A stretch of DNA of 64,000 bases from Agrobacterium tumefaciens (lineage in GTDB: Bacteria > Pseudomonadota > Alphaproteobacteria > Rhizobiales > Rhizobiaceae): assembly GCF_005221385.1 (NCBI RefSeq), contig NZ_CP039903.1:744001-808000 (forward strand), given 5' to 3'. Each line of letters starts with the position of its first letter. Positions within the stretch are counted from its first letter, which is position 1. The notes under the pieces were generated by a model. It ran no database searches. It worked only from the letters and a program-made list of their open reading frames with translations, and was not told the origin of the DNA. The translations under genes and the position numbers were made by a program. This document shows positions 9,207 through 17,020 of this stretch, piece by piece.

Positions 9207-10766
9207 TCAGGAAGCCGCCGCCAGCCAGCTCCGTGCCGCTTCTATATCGGCAAGCCCCAGATCATGCCCGTCATCCAGCATTTCCACCCGTGCCTCTGCG
9301 CCGCTCGCCGCAAGCCGGCCTTGCAGCTCGGCTGCTCCGTCGCGATATTTGTCGCGTTCGCCGGCGACGAGCAGGAAATTCCGGCCGGAAAGATGTGTTT
9401 GCGGCCATGTATCGAGAACCGGCATGGGGCGGTAGAGCAGGGCGTCTCCCGCAAGCTCGGGATAAAGTGCGGCAAAGGCCGCATAGAAATTCGCGCCATT
9501 CGAATGGCCGATAAACCGCAATTTCGAACGATCAAGACCATAGGAGCGGACCGCACCCTCGACAAAGGCGGCAAAGGCCTCCGCTTCTGCCGCAATGTCA
9601 TTCTGGTCGAAGCTGAAATCGGGGAAACGCCGGAACCAGCGGGCGATCTCTTCTTCCGTGCTTCTGCCGCGCACGCCTAAAAGTGTCGCGCCGCGCGCGG
9701 CCCTGTGTGCCAGCGGCATCAGGCTCGTTTCGCTGCCGCCCGAGCCGTGCAGCAGGATGATGGTGCTGCCATCCGGCTCCTCCGGCGTATAGAACCGATG
9801 CACGAAGGGCAGATCGCGATAGATGATGCGTTCCTCGCCCGGCATGGAGAATTGCGGCAGGGCGACGCGCACATCCGCCTCGTCCTTCATGAACAGCGGC
9901 GGAATGAACAATTGTTCGCCAAGTGCTTCCAGCGGTTCGTCGATCGTCATGCCGGGGCCGTCGGTTGCCATTTCGATCAGCACGCCGCCCGGTTCGCGAA
10001 CGTACAGCGAATGGAAATACTTGCGGTCATGGGCATTGGTGGTGCTGGAATTGAGCGATTTCAGCCCGGTGAGAACCGCATTCAGCTCATCCATATCCTC
10101 TGCGCGGAAGGCGATATGGTCGACCGTGCCGGTGCCCGGTGCGCTGGACCAGAAGCCGGTGGCATCGCGCACGTCGATGATGTCGCCGCTGTCGGACACG
10201 AGCCTGCGGATCGCACCGGTCTGGCTTTCCTGCCGGTAGCCGAAGTGCTTTTCCAGAAACGCCACGGTCTCTTCCGGTACCTCGCTCAGCATCGTCGCAC
10301 CATAGATGCGGCGAATCGCGTCCTGCGCAGAAATGTCGTCCGTCACATGCGGCGTGGCATCGGCAAAGGCATGGGTGCCGACCAGCTTGACGATCAGGCC
10401 GTCAGGGTCTTTCAGCCGGATGACCGGCTCGCCGAATTCGTCGGATGGGCCCTCGGCGCGGATGCCGAATTTCAGTGCCCGCGTCAGCCAGAAACCGATG
10501 GCGGCAGGATTGATCGCTACCGAGACTTCCAGTGTCTGGCCATAACCGACACGGCCCTGGCCGCCATCTTCCCAGACGAGAAATGTCAAAAGCGAGCCGG
10601 GCGAGGCGATGTCGTCGCCATAAAGCAGGTGAAGCTGCATGGCGTCTTCGAAGCCGGCGGTGCGCTTGACCAGCTTCAAACCGAGGAAGCCGGCGTAGAA
10701 ATCGACATTCGCCTGCACCTTCCGGGTGATCATGGTGATGTGGTGTATGCCCAGTGCAGAATTCAT
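9207..10766 (-). CDS. Ring-cleaving dioxygenase (MhqO-like) fused to alpha/beta hydrolase (MhqD-like)
   Basis: A 519-residue fusion. Residues 1-290 are two VOC modules of the MhqO-type extradiol dioxygenase family. The likely Fe(II) ligands are His9 (HHIT), His217 (DHIAF) and Glu265 (LIEMATDG). Residues 320-519 are a carboxylesterase-type hydrolase with oxyanion segment HGSGGSE, nucleophile Ser422 (GHSNG), Asp472 (GERD) and His501 (DDGHDLG). In Bacillus the related MhqO and MhqD are separate proteins that detoxify hydroquinones and catechols. The fusion suggests that ring opening and hydrolysis of the product are coupled. It is divergent from the ABC importer. Confidence 0.85.
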   Translation of the reverse strand: MNSALGIHHITMITRKVQANVDFYAGFLGLKLVKRTAGFEDAMQLHLLYGDDIASPGSLLTFLVWEDGGQGRVGYGQTLEVSVAINPAAIGFWLTRALKFGIRAEGPSDEFGEPVIRLKDPDGLIVKLVGTHAFADATPHVTDDISAQDAIRRIYGATMLSEVPEETVAFLEKHFGYRQESQTGAIRRLVSDSGDIIDVRDATGFWSSAPGTGTVDHIAFRAEDMDELNAVLTGLKSLNSSTTNAHDRKYFHSLYVREPGGVLIEMATDGPGMTIDEPLEALGEQLFIPPLFMKDEADVRVALPQFSMPGEERIIYRDLPFVHRFYTPEEPDGSTIILLHGSGGSETSLMPLAHRAARGATLLGVRGRSTEEEIARWFRRFPDFSFDQNDIAAEAEAFAAFVEGAVRSYGLDRSKLRFIGHSNGANFYAAFAALYPELAGDALLYRPMPVLDTWPQTHLSGRNFLLVAGERDKYRDGAAELQGRLAASGAEARVEMLDDGHDLGLADIEAARSWLAAAS

Positions 10767-10956
10767 CTTGCGGTCCCGTCGTTTCGCCTGCTGTTCGTGG
10801 CCCTATTTGTCCTACGCTGCGCCTGATCCGCAACCCCGGCAAATGAGAACGCTGTGTTCTCTGCGTGAACGATATTGCTTGCGCTTCGTTGCACACACGC
10901 TGCGCAGAAACTGAGCTTTTTGCCTCCATATCGATCCGAATTGCATATTAAATAAT

Positions 10957-10983
10957 CATACAAAATAATGGCTATTTTGTATG
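10957..10983. promoter_or_regulatory. Perfect 11-bp inverted repeat, candidate operator
   Basis: CATACAAAATA and its exact inverse TATTTTGTATG are separated by ATGGC. The site is AT-rich in a GC-rich genome. It lies in the shared region between the divergent dioxygenase-hydrolase and ABC genes, 74 bases before the ATG of the binding protein. The arm length and 5-base spacer fit a dimeric regulator. A possible -35/-10 pair (TTGCAT at 10941, AATAAT at 10964, spacing 17) overlaps it, which would suit repression of the importer. Confidence 0.6.
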
Positions 10984-11056
10984 CAATTTTATCTTGCCTT
11001 GAGGGTGGGAATTGGCTCTTATGCAACCAATCCAACAAAACCATCAGGGGGAATAG

Positions 11057-12100
11057 ATGTTCTTAACGCGCAGGTTGTTGTCCAAAGGGCTAGGTATTGC
11101 TGCCATCGGCGCCGCCGCCGCAATGGTGCTGCCGGTGACGGGCGCTTATGCCGAAACGCCGGTCAAATTCACGCTCGACTGGAAATTCGAAGGTCCCGCC
11201 GCCGGCTTCCTGCTGGCGCTCGACAAGGGTTACTTCAAGGCGGAAGGGCTCGATGTCACCATCGACAGCGGCAATGGCTCGGTGGAAGCCATTCCGCGTG
11301 TGGCGACGGGCGCCTACCAGATGGGGTTCGGCGACATCAACTCGGTGATGAAGTTCCTCGACGAGGATCCGAGCCAGAAGATCAAGGCCGTTTATATGGT
11401 TTATGAGCGCCCGACTTTTGCCGTCGTCGGTCGCAAGTCGCTCGGCGTGACGGGTGATCCGAAGTCGCTGGAAGGCAAGAAGCTCGGCGCGCCGCCGCCG
11501 GATGGCGCCTTTGCGCAATGGCCGGCCTTCAAGCAGGTCGCGGGTCTCGATGACAGCAAGATCAAGATCGAATCGATCGGTTTTCCCGTGCGTGAACCGA
11601 TGCTTGCCAAGGGAGATGTCGATGCCGTCTTCGGTTTCGCTTTTTCGGTCATCCTCAACTTGAAGAAGCAGGGCATTGCCGATGACGACATCTCGACCAT
11701 CCTGATGGCCGAGCACGGCTTGAATCTTTATGGCAATGCGGTGTTGGTAAACACTGATTTCGCTGAGAAAAACCCTGATGCCGTGAAGGGGTTCCTCAAA
11801 GCGCTGGCCAAGGGCTTCGCCGATTCCGTCAAGACCCCGGAAGAGGGCGTGGCGGCGGTGCTGAAGCGCAACGAGACGCTCGACAGCGCCATTGAGCTGG
11901 AACGCCTCAACATGGCCAACAGCATGAACATCAAGACGCCCTATGTGGTGGAAAACGGCATGGGCGGCGTTGATCCGGCCCGGCTTGCGGCTTCCATCGA
12001 GACTTTGAAGGTTTCCATGGGCCTGAAGGGCAATGTGAAGGCGGAGCAGGTGTTCGACGCGACCTACCTGCCTGCCAAGGAAGAGCGCATGCTTCCCTGA
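11057..12100 (+). CDS. ABC transporter substrate-binding protein (NMT1/ThiY-like, NitT/TauT class)
   Basis: A 347-residue exported protein with a signal peptide at about residues 1-32. TRRLLSK could be a twin-arginine motif, and cleavage probably follows GAYA. The mature part has the NMT1/THI5-like pattern (FTLDWKFEGPAAGFLLALDK, then SVEAIPRVATGAYQMGFGD) seen in binding proteins for pyrimidines, taurine, nitrate and aromatic sulfonates. GGGGG lies just before the ATG. It forms an operon with the ATPase and permease. There is no TPP riboswitch visible, so thiamine-precursor uptake is not supported; the substrate is unknown. Confidence 0.87.
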   Translation: MFLTRRLLSKGLGIAAIGAAAAMVLPVTGAYAETPVKFTLDWKFEGPAAGFLLALDKGYFKAEGLDVTIDSGNGSVEAIPRVATGAYQMGFGDINSVMKFLDEDPSQKIKAVYMVYERPTFAVVGRKSLGVTGDPKSLEGKKLGAPPPDGAFAQWPAFKQVAGLDDSKIKIESIGFPVREPMLAKGDVDAVFGFAFSVILNLKKQGIADDDISTILMAEHGLNLYGNAVLVNTDFAEKNPDAVKGFLKALAKGFADSVKTPEEGVAAVLKRNETLDSAIELERLNMANSMNIKTPYVVENGMGGVDPARLAASIETLKVSMGLKGNVKAEQVFDATYLPAKEERMLP

Positions 12101-12122
12101 GGGGCGGCGTTGCAGATTGAAA

Positions 12123-12280
12123 GAGCGGGTGCCGCGAGTTTCTTCTCCCCGTCGGGGAGAAGTCCGCGACAGCGGGATGAGGGGGCAAGCTCTCGGTCTA
12201 TCGCTGACGTCGCCCCCTCATCCGACCCTTCGGGCCACCTTCTCCCCCTCGGGGAGAAGAAACAAGCGGCAACGCTGCGG
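12123..12280. repeat. Palindromic intergenic repeat, family A copy 2 (inside an operon)
   Basis: A large inverted repeat with arms built on TTTCTTCTCCCCGTCGGGGA and its near inverse. It sits between the binding-protein gene and the ATPase gene of the same ABC operon. In the transcript it would form a very stable hairpin, which in other systems leaves more mRNA for the binding protein than for the membrane parts. Confidence 0.85.
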
Positions 12281-12320
12281 GATTAAACGGCCTGATCAGC
12301 AACTTAAAACGGGAACAGCA

Positions 12321-13109
12321 ATGTCACATCTCGTGGAAATAGACAGCGTCGACATGCGCTACGGCGGGTCGGCCGGAACGCTGGCCGTATCCGGTTTGAA
12401 CCTGACGGTCGACAAGGGCGAATTCGCCGCCGTGGTCGGCCCCTCCGGCTGCGGCAAGTCCACGCTGATGAAATTGGTGACGGGACTGCATATTCCGCAG
12501 AAGGGCAATGTCATCGTTGCCGGGCGGCAGGTCACGGAGCCGGTCTCCATCGTCGGCATGGCATTTCAGAACCCGACGATGTTGCCCTGGCGTACGACGC
12601 TTGAGAACATCCTGCTGCCGCTGGAAATCGTCGAGAAACACCGCCGCCGTCTGCGCGCCCACAAGGCGGAATATGTCGCGAAAGCCGAGCGCCTTCTGGA
12701 GATCGTCGGTCTGAAGGGCTTTGGCTCAAAATATCCATGGCAGCTTTCCGGCGGCATGCAGCAGCGTGCCAATCTCTGCCGCGCGCTGATCCATGAGCCG
12801 GAACTTCTGATGCTGGATGAGCCATTCGGTGCGCTCGATGCCTTCACCCGCGAGGAATTGTGGTGTGTCATCCGTGACCTGCACGCCGCGCAGCGCGTGA
12901 CCATCATTCTGGTAACCCACGATCTGCGCGAAGCGACCTTCCTCGCCGACAAGATTTTCGTGATGAGCGCAAGGCCGGGCCGCGTGCTGGCGGAACATCG
13001 CGTTCCCTTCGCCCGCCCGCGGCAACTCGATCTCATGTATGACAAGGGTTTTAACGACATGGTGCAGGCACTGCATGGCGAAATCGCGCAGGCGAGGGTG
13101 GCGGCATGA
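12321..13109 (+). CDS. ABC transporter ATP-binding protein (NitT/TauT class)
   Basis: A 262-residue ATPase with Walker A GPSGCGKST, Q-loop FQNPTMLPW, signature QLSGGMQQR and Walker B LLMLDEPFGALD. The SsuB/TauB/ThiZ branch is indicated by the Q-loop and size. The ATG at 12321 is the first one at the start of the domain; the longer open frame upstream only reads through the repeat. Its stop overlaps the permease ATG by four bases. Confidence 0.92.
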   Translation: MSHLVEIDSVDMRYGGSAGTLAVSGLNLTVDKGEFAAVVGPSGCGKSTLMKLVTGLHIPQKGNVIVAGRQVTEPVSIVGMAFQNPTMLPWRTTLENILLPLEIVEKHRRRLRAHKAEYVAKAERLLEIVGLKGFGSKYPWQLSGGMQQRANLCRALIHEPELLMLDEPFGALDAFTREELWCVIRDLHAAQRVTIILVTHDLREATFLADKIFVMSARPGRVLAEHRVPFARPRQLDLMYDKGFNDMVQALHGEIAQARVAA

Positions 13110-13924
13110 GTGCGATCATGGAAAGCACCGTCACGGCCGAGCCGCGCAAGCCGCTGATTGCCCGCGTCAACTGGGTGAAGGCGGCCCCCTGGCTCTATAC
13201 GCTGGCGCTCTTCGTGCTGTGGGAATTACTGGTATATGCGCTGAAAATGCCGCCCACCATCCTGCCGTCGCCCGTGAGAGTAGGTCAGGCCATCCTGCAA
13301 TATTGGTCGCCGATCTGGAAGAATTCGCTGCAGACGCTTTATACGACGACTTTGGGCTTTGCCATCGCCGTTGTCGCCGGCCTTGCCATCGGCCTGTTCA
13401 TCGGCTGGTCGAAAACCATTTATGCCGGGCTTTATCCGTTGATGATCGGCTTCAACGCCATCCCGAAAGTGGCGCTGGTGCCGATCCTTGTCATCTGGTT
13501 CGGCATCGGCACTGTCCCCGCCGTGTTGACCGCCTTCCTGATTTCCTTCTTCCCCATCGTCGTTAATGTCGCCACTGGTCTTGCCACGATCGAGCCAGAA
13601 ACCGAGGACGTGCTGCGGGCGCTGGGCGCAAAGAAGATGGACATCATGCTGAAGGTCGGCATTCCGCGCTCCATGCCTTATTTCTTCGGCTCGCTGAAAA
13701 TCGCCATCACGCTCGCCTTCGTCGGCTCGGTCGTCTCGGAGACTGTCGCCTCAAATTATGGCCTCGGCAACATGATGAGTTCGGCGCAGAGCCAGTTCAA
13801 CGTGCCGCTGGTCTTTGCCGGCCTTCTGATGCTCGCGGTGGAGGGCATCGTCATGTACGCCATCATGGCCTGGCTGGAGAAGCGCATGACCGGCTGGGCG
13901 CATCGCTCGACCATGGGGCAGTGA
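13106..13924 (+). CDS. ABC transporter permease (NitT/TauT class)
   Basis: A 272-residue inner-membrane protein with six probable membrane segments. The EAA loop that contacts the ATPase is around ALGAKKMDIMLKVGIPRSMP. The conserved start of the domain is PSPVRVG. It completes an importer with the two preceding genes. The stop is followed at once by repeat A3. Confidence 0.9.
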   Translation: MSAIMESTVTAEPRKPLIARVNWVKAAPWLYTLALFVLWELLVYALKMPPTILPSPVRVGQAILQYWSPIWKNSLQTLYTTTLGFAIAVVAGLAIGLFIGWSKTIYAGLYPLMIGFNAIPKVALVPILVIWFGIGTVPAVLTAFLISFFPIVVNVATGLATIEPETEDVLRALGAKKMDIMLKVGIPRSMPYFFGSLKIAITLAFVGSVVSETVASNYGLGNMMSSAQSQFNVPLVFAGLLMLAVEGIVMYAIMAWLEKRMTGWAHRSTMGQ

Positions 13925-14070
13925 GTCTTTCTTCTCCCCGCCGGGGAGAAGATGCCCCGAAGGGGTAGATGAGGGGGCAACGCCAGCAATAAACCGAGAG
14001 CTTGCCCCCTCAACCCGCGCTACGCGACCTTCTCCCCGGCGGGGAGAAGGTGAAAGAGGCATGCGCTCGG
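13925..14070. repeat. Palindromic intergenic repeat, family A copy 3
   Basis: Arms around TTTCTTCTCCCCGCCGGGGA begin one base after the permease stop, with the inverse arm ending near 14050. It separates the convergent permease and zinT genes and probably works as a bidirectional end of transcription. Confidence 0.85.
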
Positions 14071-14109
14071 CATTCTTCGGGTCGCGGAAAGCCGTGAGCC
14101 CGCCATGGT

Positions 14110-14796
14110 TCAATGCGCCGCCATTTCCTTGACGATATCAGCGCCGTCCATCAGGAAGGGATAATAGGTGGGCCAGTTGGTGACTTCGTCCAGCAGGGCC
14201 TTGCGGTCATTCCCCCAGTAGAGATGGTAGTGGCCTGCCTTGACCGGGGCGATGGAATGGTCGCTGAACTGGATGAACTGCGGAGCAGCCTCGTCGCCAG
14301 CAGTCTTCTTGAAGATGTATCTTACGCCGCGATTGCCCTTCTTGTAGGTCAAGATTTCCTGACCGTCGCTGGCATATGTGCCTTCGACCGGCTTGCCTTC
14401 CTTGTAAAAGGCCACGCTGTCGCCCTTGATGACGATGCGGTTCACATCCGTCTTGTAACCGATGTCGTAATAGGCGCGATATTCTGCAGCCGTCTTGTCA
14501 CCATGGGCGGCTTTTTCGGCCATGACGGAATCAAGCGAGCCGTTCAGCAGGTAGGGATAGACAGACTGCCAGTCGCCGTCCCAGTCGGAAAGCGTGCGCG
14601 GCTTCACCTGGGCGTCTTCGAAATAGCCGCTGTAAATCTTCTTTTCCGCCTCGGTCATCTGGTGGCCGTGATCGTGCCCATGGTCATGGCTGTGGGCGGC
14701 GGATTTGTCACCCCCGGCGGCCGTGGCAGCGGCTGCCACCAGCAGCATGGAACCAAGTGCCACCGCGCCGGTGACGAGGATGTGTGTCTTCTGCAT
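14110..14796 (-). CDS. zinT: Periplasmic zinc-binding protein ZinT
   Basis: A 228-residue exported protein. A signal peptide covers about residues 1-27. It is followed by a histidine-rich tract (H35 to H45, pattern HSHDHGHDHGH) and the ZinT/YodA domain (IYSGYFEDAQVKPRTLSDWD, later AGHYHLYWG). ZinT binds Zn(II) in the periplasm and hands it to the ZnuABC importer under zinc shortage. A Zur-like box lies just upstream. No znu genes are in the window. Confidence 0.93.
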   Translation of the reverse strand: MQKTHILVTGAVALGSMLLVAAAATAAGGDKSAAHSHDHGHDHGHQMTEAEKKIYSGYFEDAQVKPRTLSDWDGDWQSVYPYLLNGSLDSVMAEKAAHGDKTAAEYRAYYDIGYKTDVNRIVIKGDSVAFYKEGKPVEGTYASDGQEILTYKKGNRGVRYIFKKTAGDEAAPQFIQFSDHSIAPVKAGHYHLYWGNDRKALLDEVTNWPTYYPFLMDGADIVKEMAAH

Positions 14797-14831
14797 TGTT
14801 TCGGCCTCTCATATCCGTCATCGAAAAGTTG

Positions 14832-14849
14832 GTTACGTAATAACATTAC
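14832..14849 (-). promoter_or_regulatory. Candidate Zur box upstream of zinT
   Basis: Read toward zinT the site is GTAATGTTATTACGTAAC, containing the perfect palindrome GTAAT-GTT-ATTAC. It resembles the Zur sites of alphaproteobacteria, in which AATGTTAT is typical. It lies about 36 bases before the zinT ATG. Zur with zinc would repress the gene here. Zur control of zinT has been reported in Agrobacterium. Confidence 0.7.
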
Positions 14850-14905
14850 AAGTCGACCTATAGAGATGTCTTTTGCAGGACGCAAGGCGGGAGCGGGCGG
14901 GCCAT

Positions 14906-14943
14906 AATGAAAAAGCGCGATGGCCGGTAAGGCCACCGCGCTT
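14906..14943 (-). terminator. Rho-independent terminator of the MscS gene
   Basis: On the minus strand AAGCGCG and GGCC pair with GGCC and CGCGCTT, and the stem is followed by TTTTTCATT. It is 37 bases after the MscS stop and keeps that transcript out of the zinT promoter. Confidence 0.75.
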
Positions 14944-14979
14944 GAGAAATGGAGGAGGGCAAAAAGAGAGCTTGAGGCC

Positions 14980-15801
14980 TCAGGCGGGCTGCGCGCTCAC
15001 TTCCGCCTTGCGTTCATCAAAGGCGAGTTTCATCGCCTTCGTCACATCGCGGGTCGTTACGAAATAACTGTCGCTGCGCACCCAATAACGCAATTTGACC
15101 GTCGCGCTGTCGGCGCTGACGGAATCGACGAAGGTGATGGGGGAGGGGTCCAGCAGCACCCGGCTTTCCGAGCGCACCACGCGCATCAGCATATCCTGTG
15201 CAGCAGCCAGATCGTCGTCATTCTTGACCGTCAGGCTCAGCTCGTGGCGGCGTGAGGGAAAGCGGCTGTAATTGGTGATCGGTACATTCCAAAGGGTGGA
15301 ATTGGGTGCGAGGCGGTAAAGCCCGTCGCTGGTCTTGAGCTCGGTGGCAAACAAACCGATTTCCACCACGGTGCCGCTGACCGTATTGGTCTCGATATAT
15401 TCACCGACCCGGAAGGGGCGCAGCACCAGAAGCATGATGCCGGCGGCAATGTTTTGCAGCGTGCCCTGCAGCGCAAGGCCGATGGCGAGACCGGCAGCAC
15501 CAAGGGCCGCGAGAATGGAAGCTGTCTGCACGCCGAACTGGCCAAGCACCATCACCAGCACCAGAATAAGCACGACATAACGGATGGCGCCTGCGAAGAA
15601 ACCGGCCAAGGTCTCATCGAAACCGCGAATGCGCGACAGGCCCTGAAAAGCCCAGCGTTGCAGGAAGGTGGCGGCCAGCCAGCCGACGATCAGCAGCAGA
15701 AGCGCGCCGACGATCGAAAAGGAATATTGCACCGCCAGCGCGCTCGCCTGCCGCACGGCCGCCTGCGATGCGACGATGATATCCGTTGCCTGTTGTTCCA
15801 T
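14980..15801 (-). CDS. Small-conductance mechanosensitive channel (MscS family)
   Basis: A 273-residue protein with three probable N-terminal membrane segments (the first SFSIVGALLLLIVGWLAA) and the pore-lining third helix with alternating Ala and Gly (ALGAAGLAIGLALQG). The beta domain follows (RPFRVGEYIET, then VEIGLFAT). MscS channels open under hypo-osmotic shock. The length matches the minimal E. coli MscS type. Confidence 0.92.
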   Translation of the reverse strand: MEQQATDIIVASQAAVRQASALAVQYSFSIVGALLLLIVGWLAATFLQRWAFQGLSRIRGFDETLAGFFAGAIRYVVLILVLVMVLGQFGVQTASILAALGAAGLAIGLALQGTLQNIAAGIMLLVLRPFRVGEYIETNTVSGTVVEIGLFATELKTSDGLYRLAPNSTLWNVPITNYSRFPSRRHELSLTVKNDDDLAAAQDMLMRVVRSESRVLLDPSPITFVDSVSADSATVKLRYWVRSDSYFVTTRDVTKAMKLAFDERKAEVSAQPA

Positions 15802-15879
15802 GAATTATCCCGTGATTTTCATTGTTGCTCAGGGTTGGTAACGAACGGGTGCCGCAGGGGTTCCGCCAAAAATCGGGCG

Positions 15880-16398
15880 TCAGCCGCCAAGCGGCAACAC
15901 GAAAGGCACATTGCCGTCGGTATCGGCACCCCTGCCGATCGCCTTGATTGCCTTGACCAGCCGGCCTTCACGCGCCAGCAGCCGATCGCCGATGGCAATG
16001 ATGCGGGCATTGGGGGTGACATAGGGCGAGACGGCGCGCAGGCGAAGCGCAAGCTCGTTATCGTCCTGATCCGGATAAAGGCTGAGTGCTGCAATGACGG
16101 CGGCGGCCGGTGAGCGCGAAATCCCCATCCAGCAATGGATGAGCAGCGGCGCGGACTGATCCCATTCCCGCGCAAAATCGATGAGCTTCAGCACATGCGC
16201 ATCATCAGGGGCGATAAGATCGCCAGTGCCCTTGAAGGCGATGTCGTTCATGGCAAGCGTCAGATGCCGGTCGGCGGCAATCACCGCCGGGCGGTGAAAG
16301 CTCTGCTCCTTGGCGATCAGTGTCACCATTTCGCGGGCCTTGTGCTTCACGGCCATTTCCGCGATCCGCGACAGCGGCGATACCACGATGGCCGTCAT
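15880..16398 (-). CDS. Dual-specificity/tyrosine phosphatase-like protein
   Basis: A 172-residue protein with the protein tyrosine phosphatase loop HCWMGISRS. The catalytic Cys89 and Arg95 form the C-x5-R signature, and Asp65-66 is a possible general acid. Rhizobial homologues are annotated as tyrosine phosphatase-like proteins with unknown substrates. The ATG overlaps the stop of the HD gene by four bases. Confidence 0.85.
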   Translation of the reverse strand: MTAIVVSPLSRIAEMAVKHKAREMVTLIAKEQSFHRPAVIAADRHLTLAMNDIAFKGTGDLIAPDDAHVLKLIDFAREWDQSAPLLIHCWMGISRSPAAAVIAALSLYPDQDDNELALRLRAVSPYVTPNARIIAIGDRLLAREGRLVKAIKAIGRGADTDGNVPFVLPLGG

Positions 16399-17018
16399 TT
16401 GGCGCTCCCGGTCTTGGTTACGCGCAGCGCCTCGATTGCTTCGAAACGTTCGATGAACAGTCTCTGCGCTTCCGTCGAGGGCAGCGGCGTGATGGTGAAC
16501 ATGTCGCGGGTGATGCCGCGCGGCAGCCCGAAGAATTTCTGCGCCTCGGCGGTGGAAAAACCGGCAAGCTCCGTCGCCTCGAAAAAGGCGGCAACCGTAT
16601 CGGCCTTCTTGATGCGGTCCTTCAATTCGCGTGATGCATGCGGCGGCAGGCCGAACCGCAGATGCACGGCGGCCTCCAGCCGTTTTTCCACGGTCTTGTA
16701 ACCGCCGCCAACCACGGATTTGAACGGTGAGATCATGTCGCCGATGACATATTCGGGCGCATCATGCAGAAGCGCCATCTGCATGTCGCCGGGCGTCGCA
16801 TCCGCGCACATGCGGCAGAAAATCGTCTCGACGATGAGGCTGTGCTGGGCGACGGAAAAGGCGTGATCACCGCGCGTCTGGCCGTTCCAGCGGGCAACGC
16901 GGGCAAGACCATGGGCGATATCGGCAATTTCCACATCGAGCGGCGAAGGATCGAGCAGATCGAGCCGCCGCCCGGAGAGCATGCGCTGCCAGGCGCGCGG
17001 ACCTTTTGCGGCAGCCAC
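16395..17018 (-). CDS. HD-domain hydrolase (YfbR-like)
   Basis: A 207-residue HD-superfamily protein. Metal-binding residues appear in GDHAFSVAQHS, then LLHDAPEYVIGD and a later KADTVAAFFEA. This pattern resembles 5'-nucleotidase YfbR and related hydrolases. The start is a GTG at 17018: GGAGGA inside the last codons of ygfZ lies six bases before it, two bases after the ygfZ stop. The longer frame reading back into ygfZ is not credible. It is likely translationally coupled to ygfZ. Confidence 0.83.
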   Translation of the reverse strand: MAAAKGPRAWQRMLSGRRLDLLDPSPLDVEIADIAHGLARVARWNGQTRGDHAFSVAQHSLIVETIFCRMCADATPGDMQMALLHDAPEYVIGDMISPFKSVVGGGYKTVEKRLEAAVHLRFGLPPHASRELKDRIKKADTVAAFFEATELAGFSTAEAQKFFGLPRGITRDMFTITPLPSTEAQRLFIERFEAIEALRVTKTGSAK

Positions 17019-17020
17019 GC

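Noticed and set aside
10767..11056. TPP riboswitch before the ThiY-like gene
   Set aside because: I could not find the conserved CUGAGA and related segments in order.
12117..12320. N-terminal extension of the ABC ATPase
   Set aside because: It reads through repeat A2 and adds nothing typical of the family.
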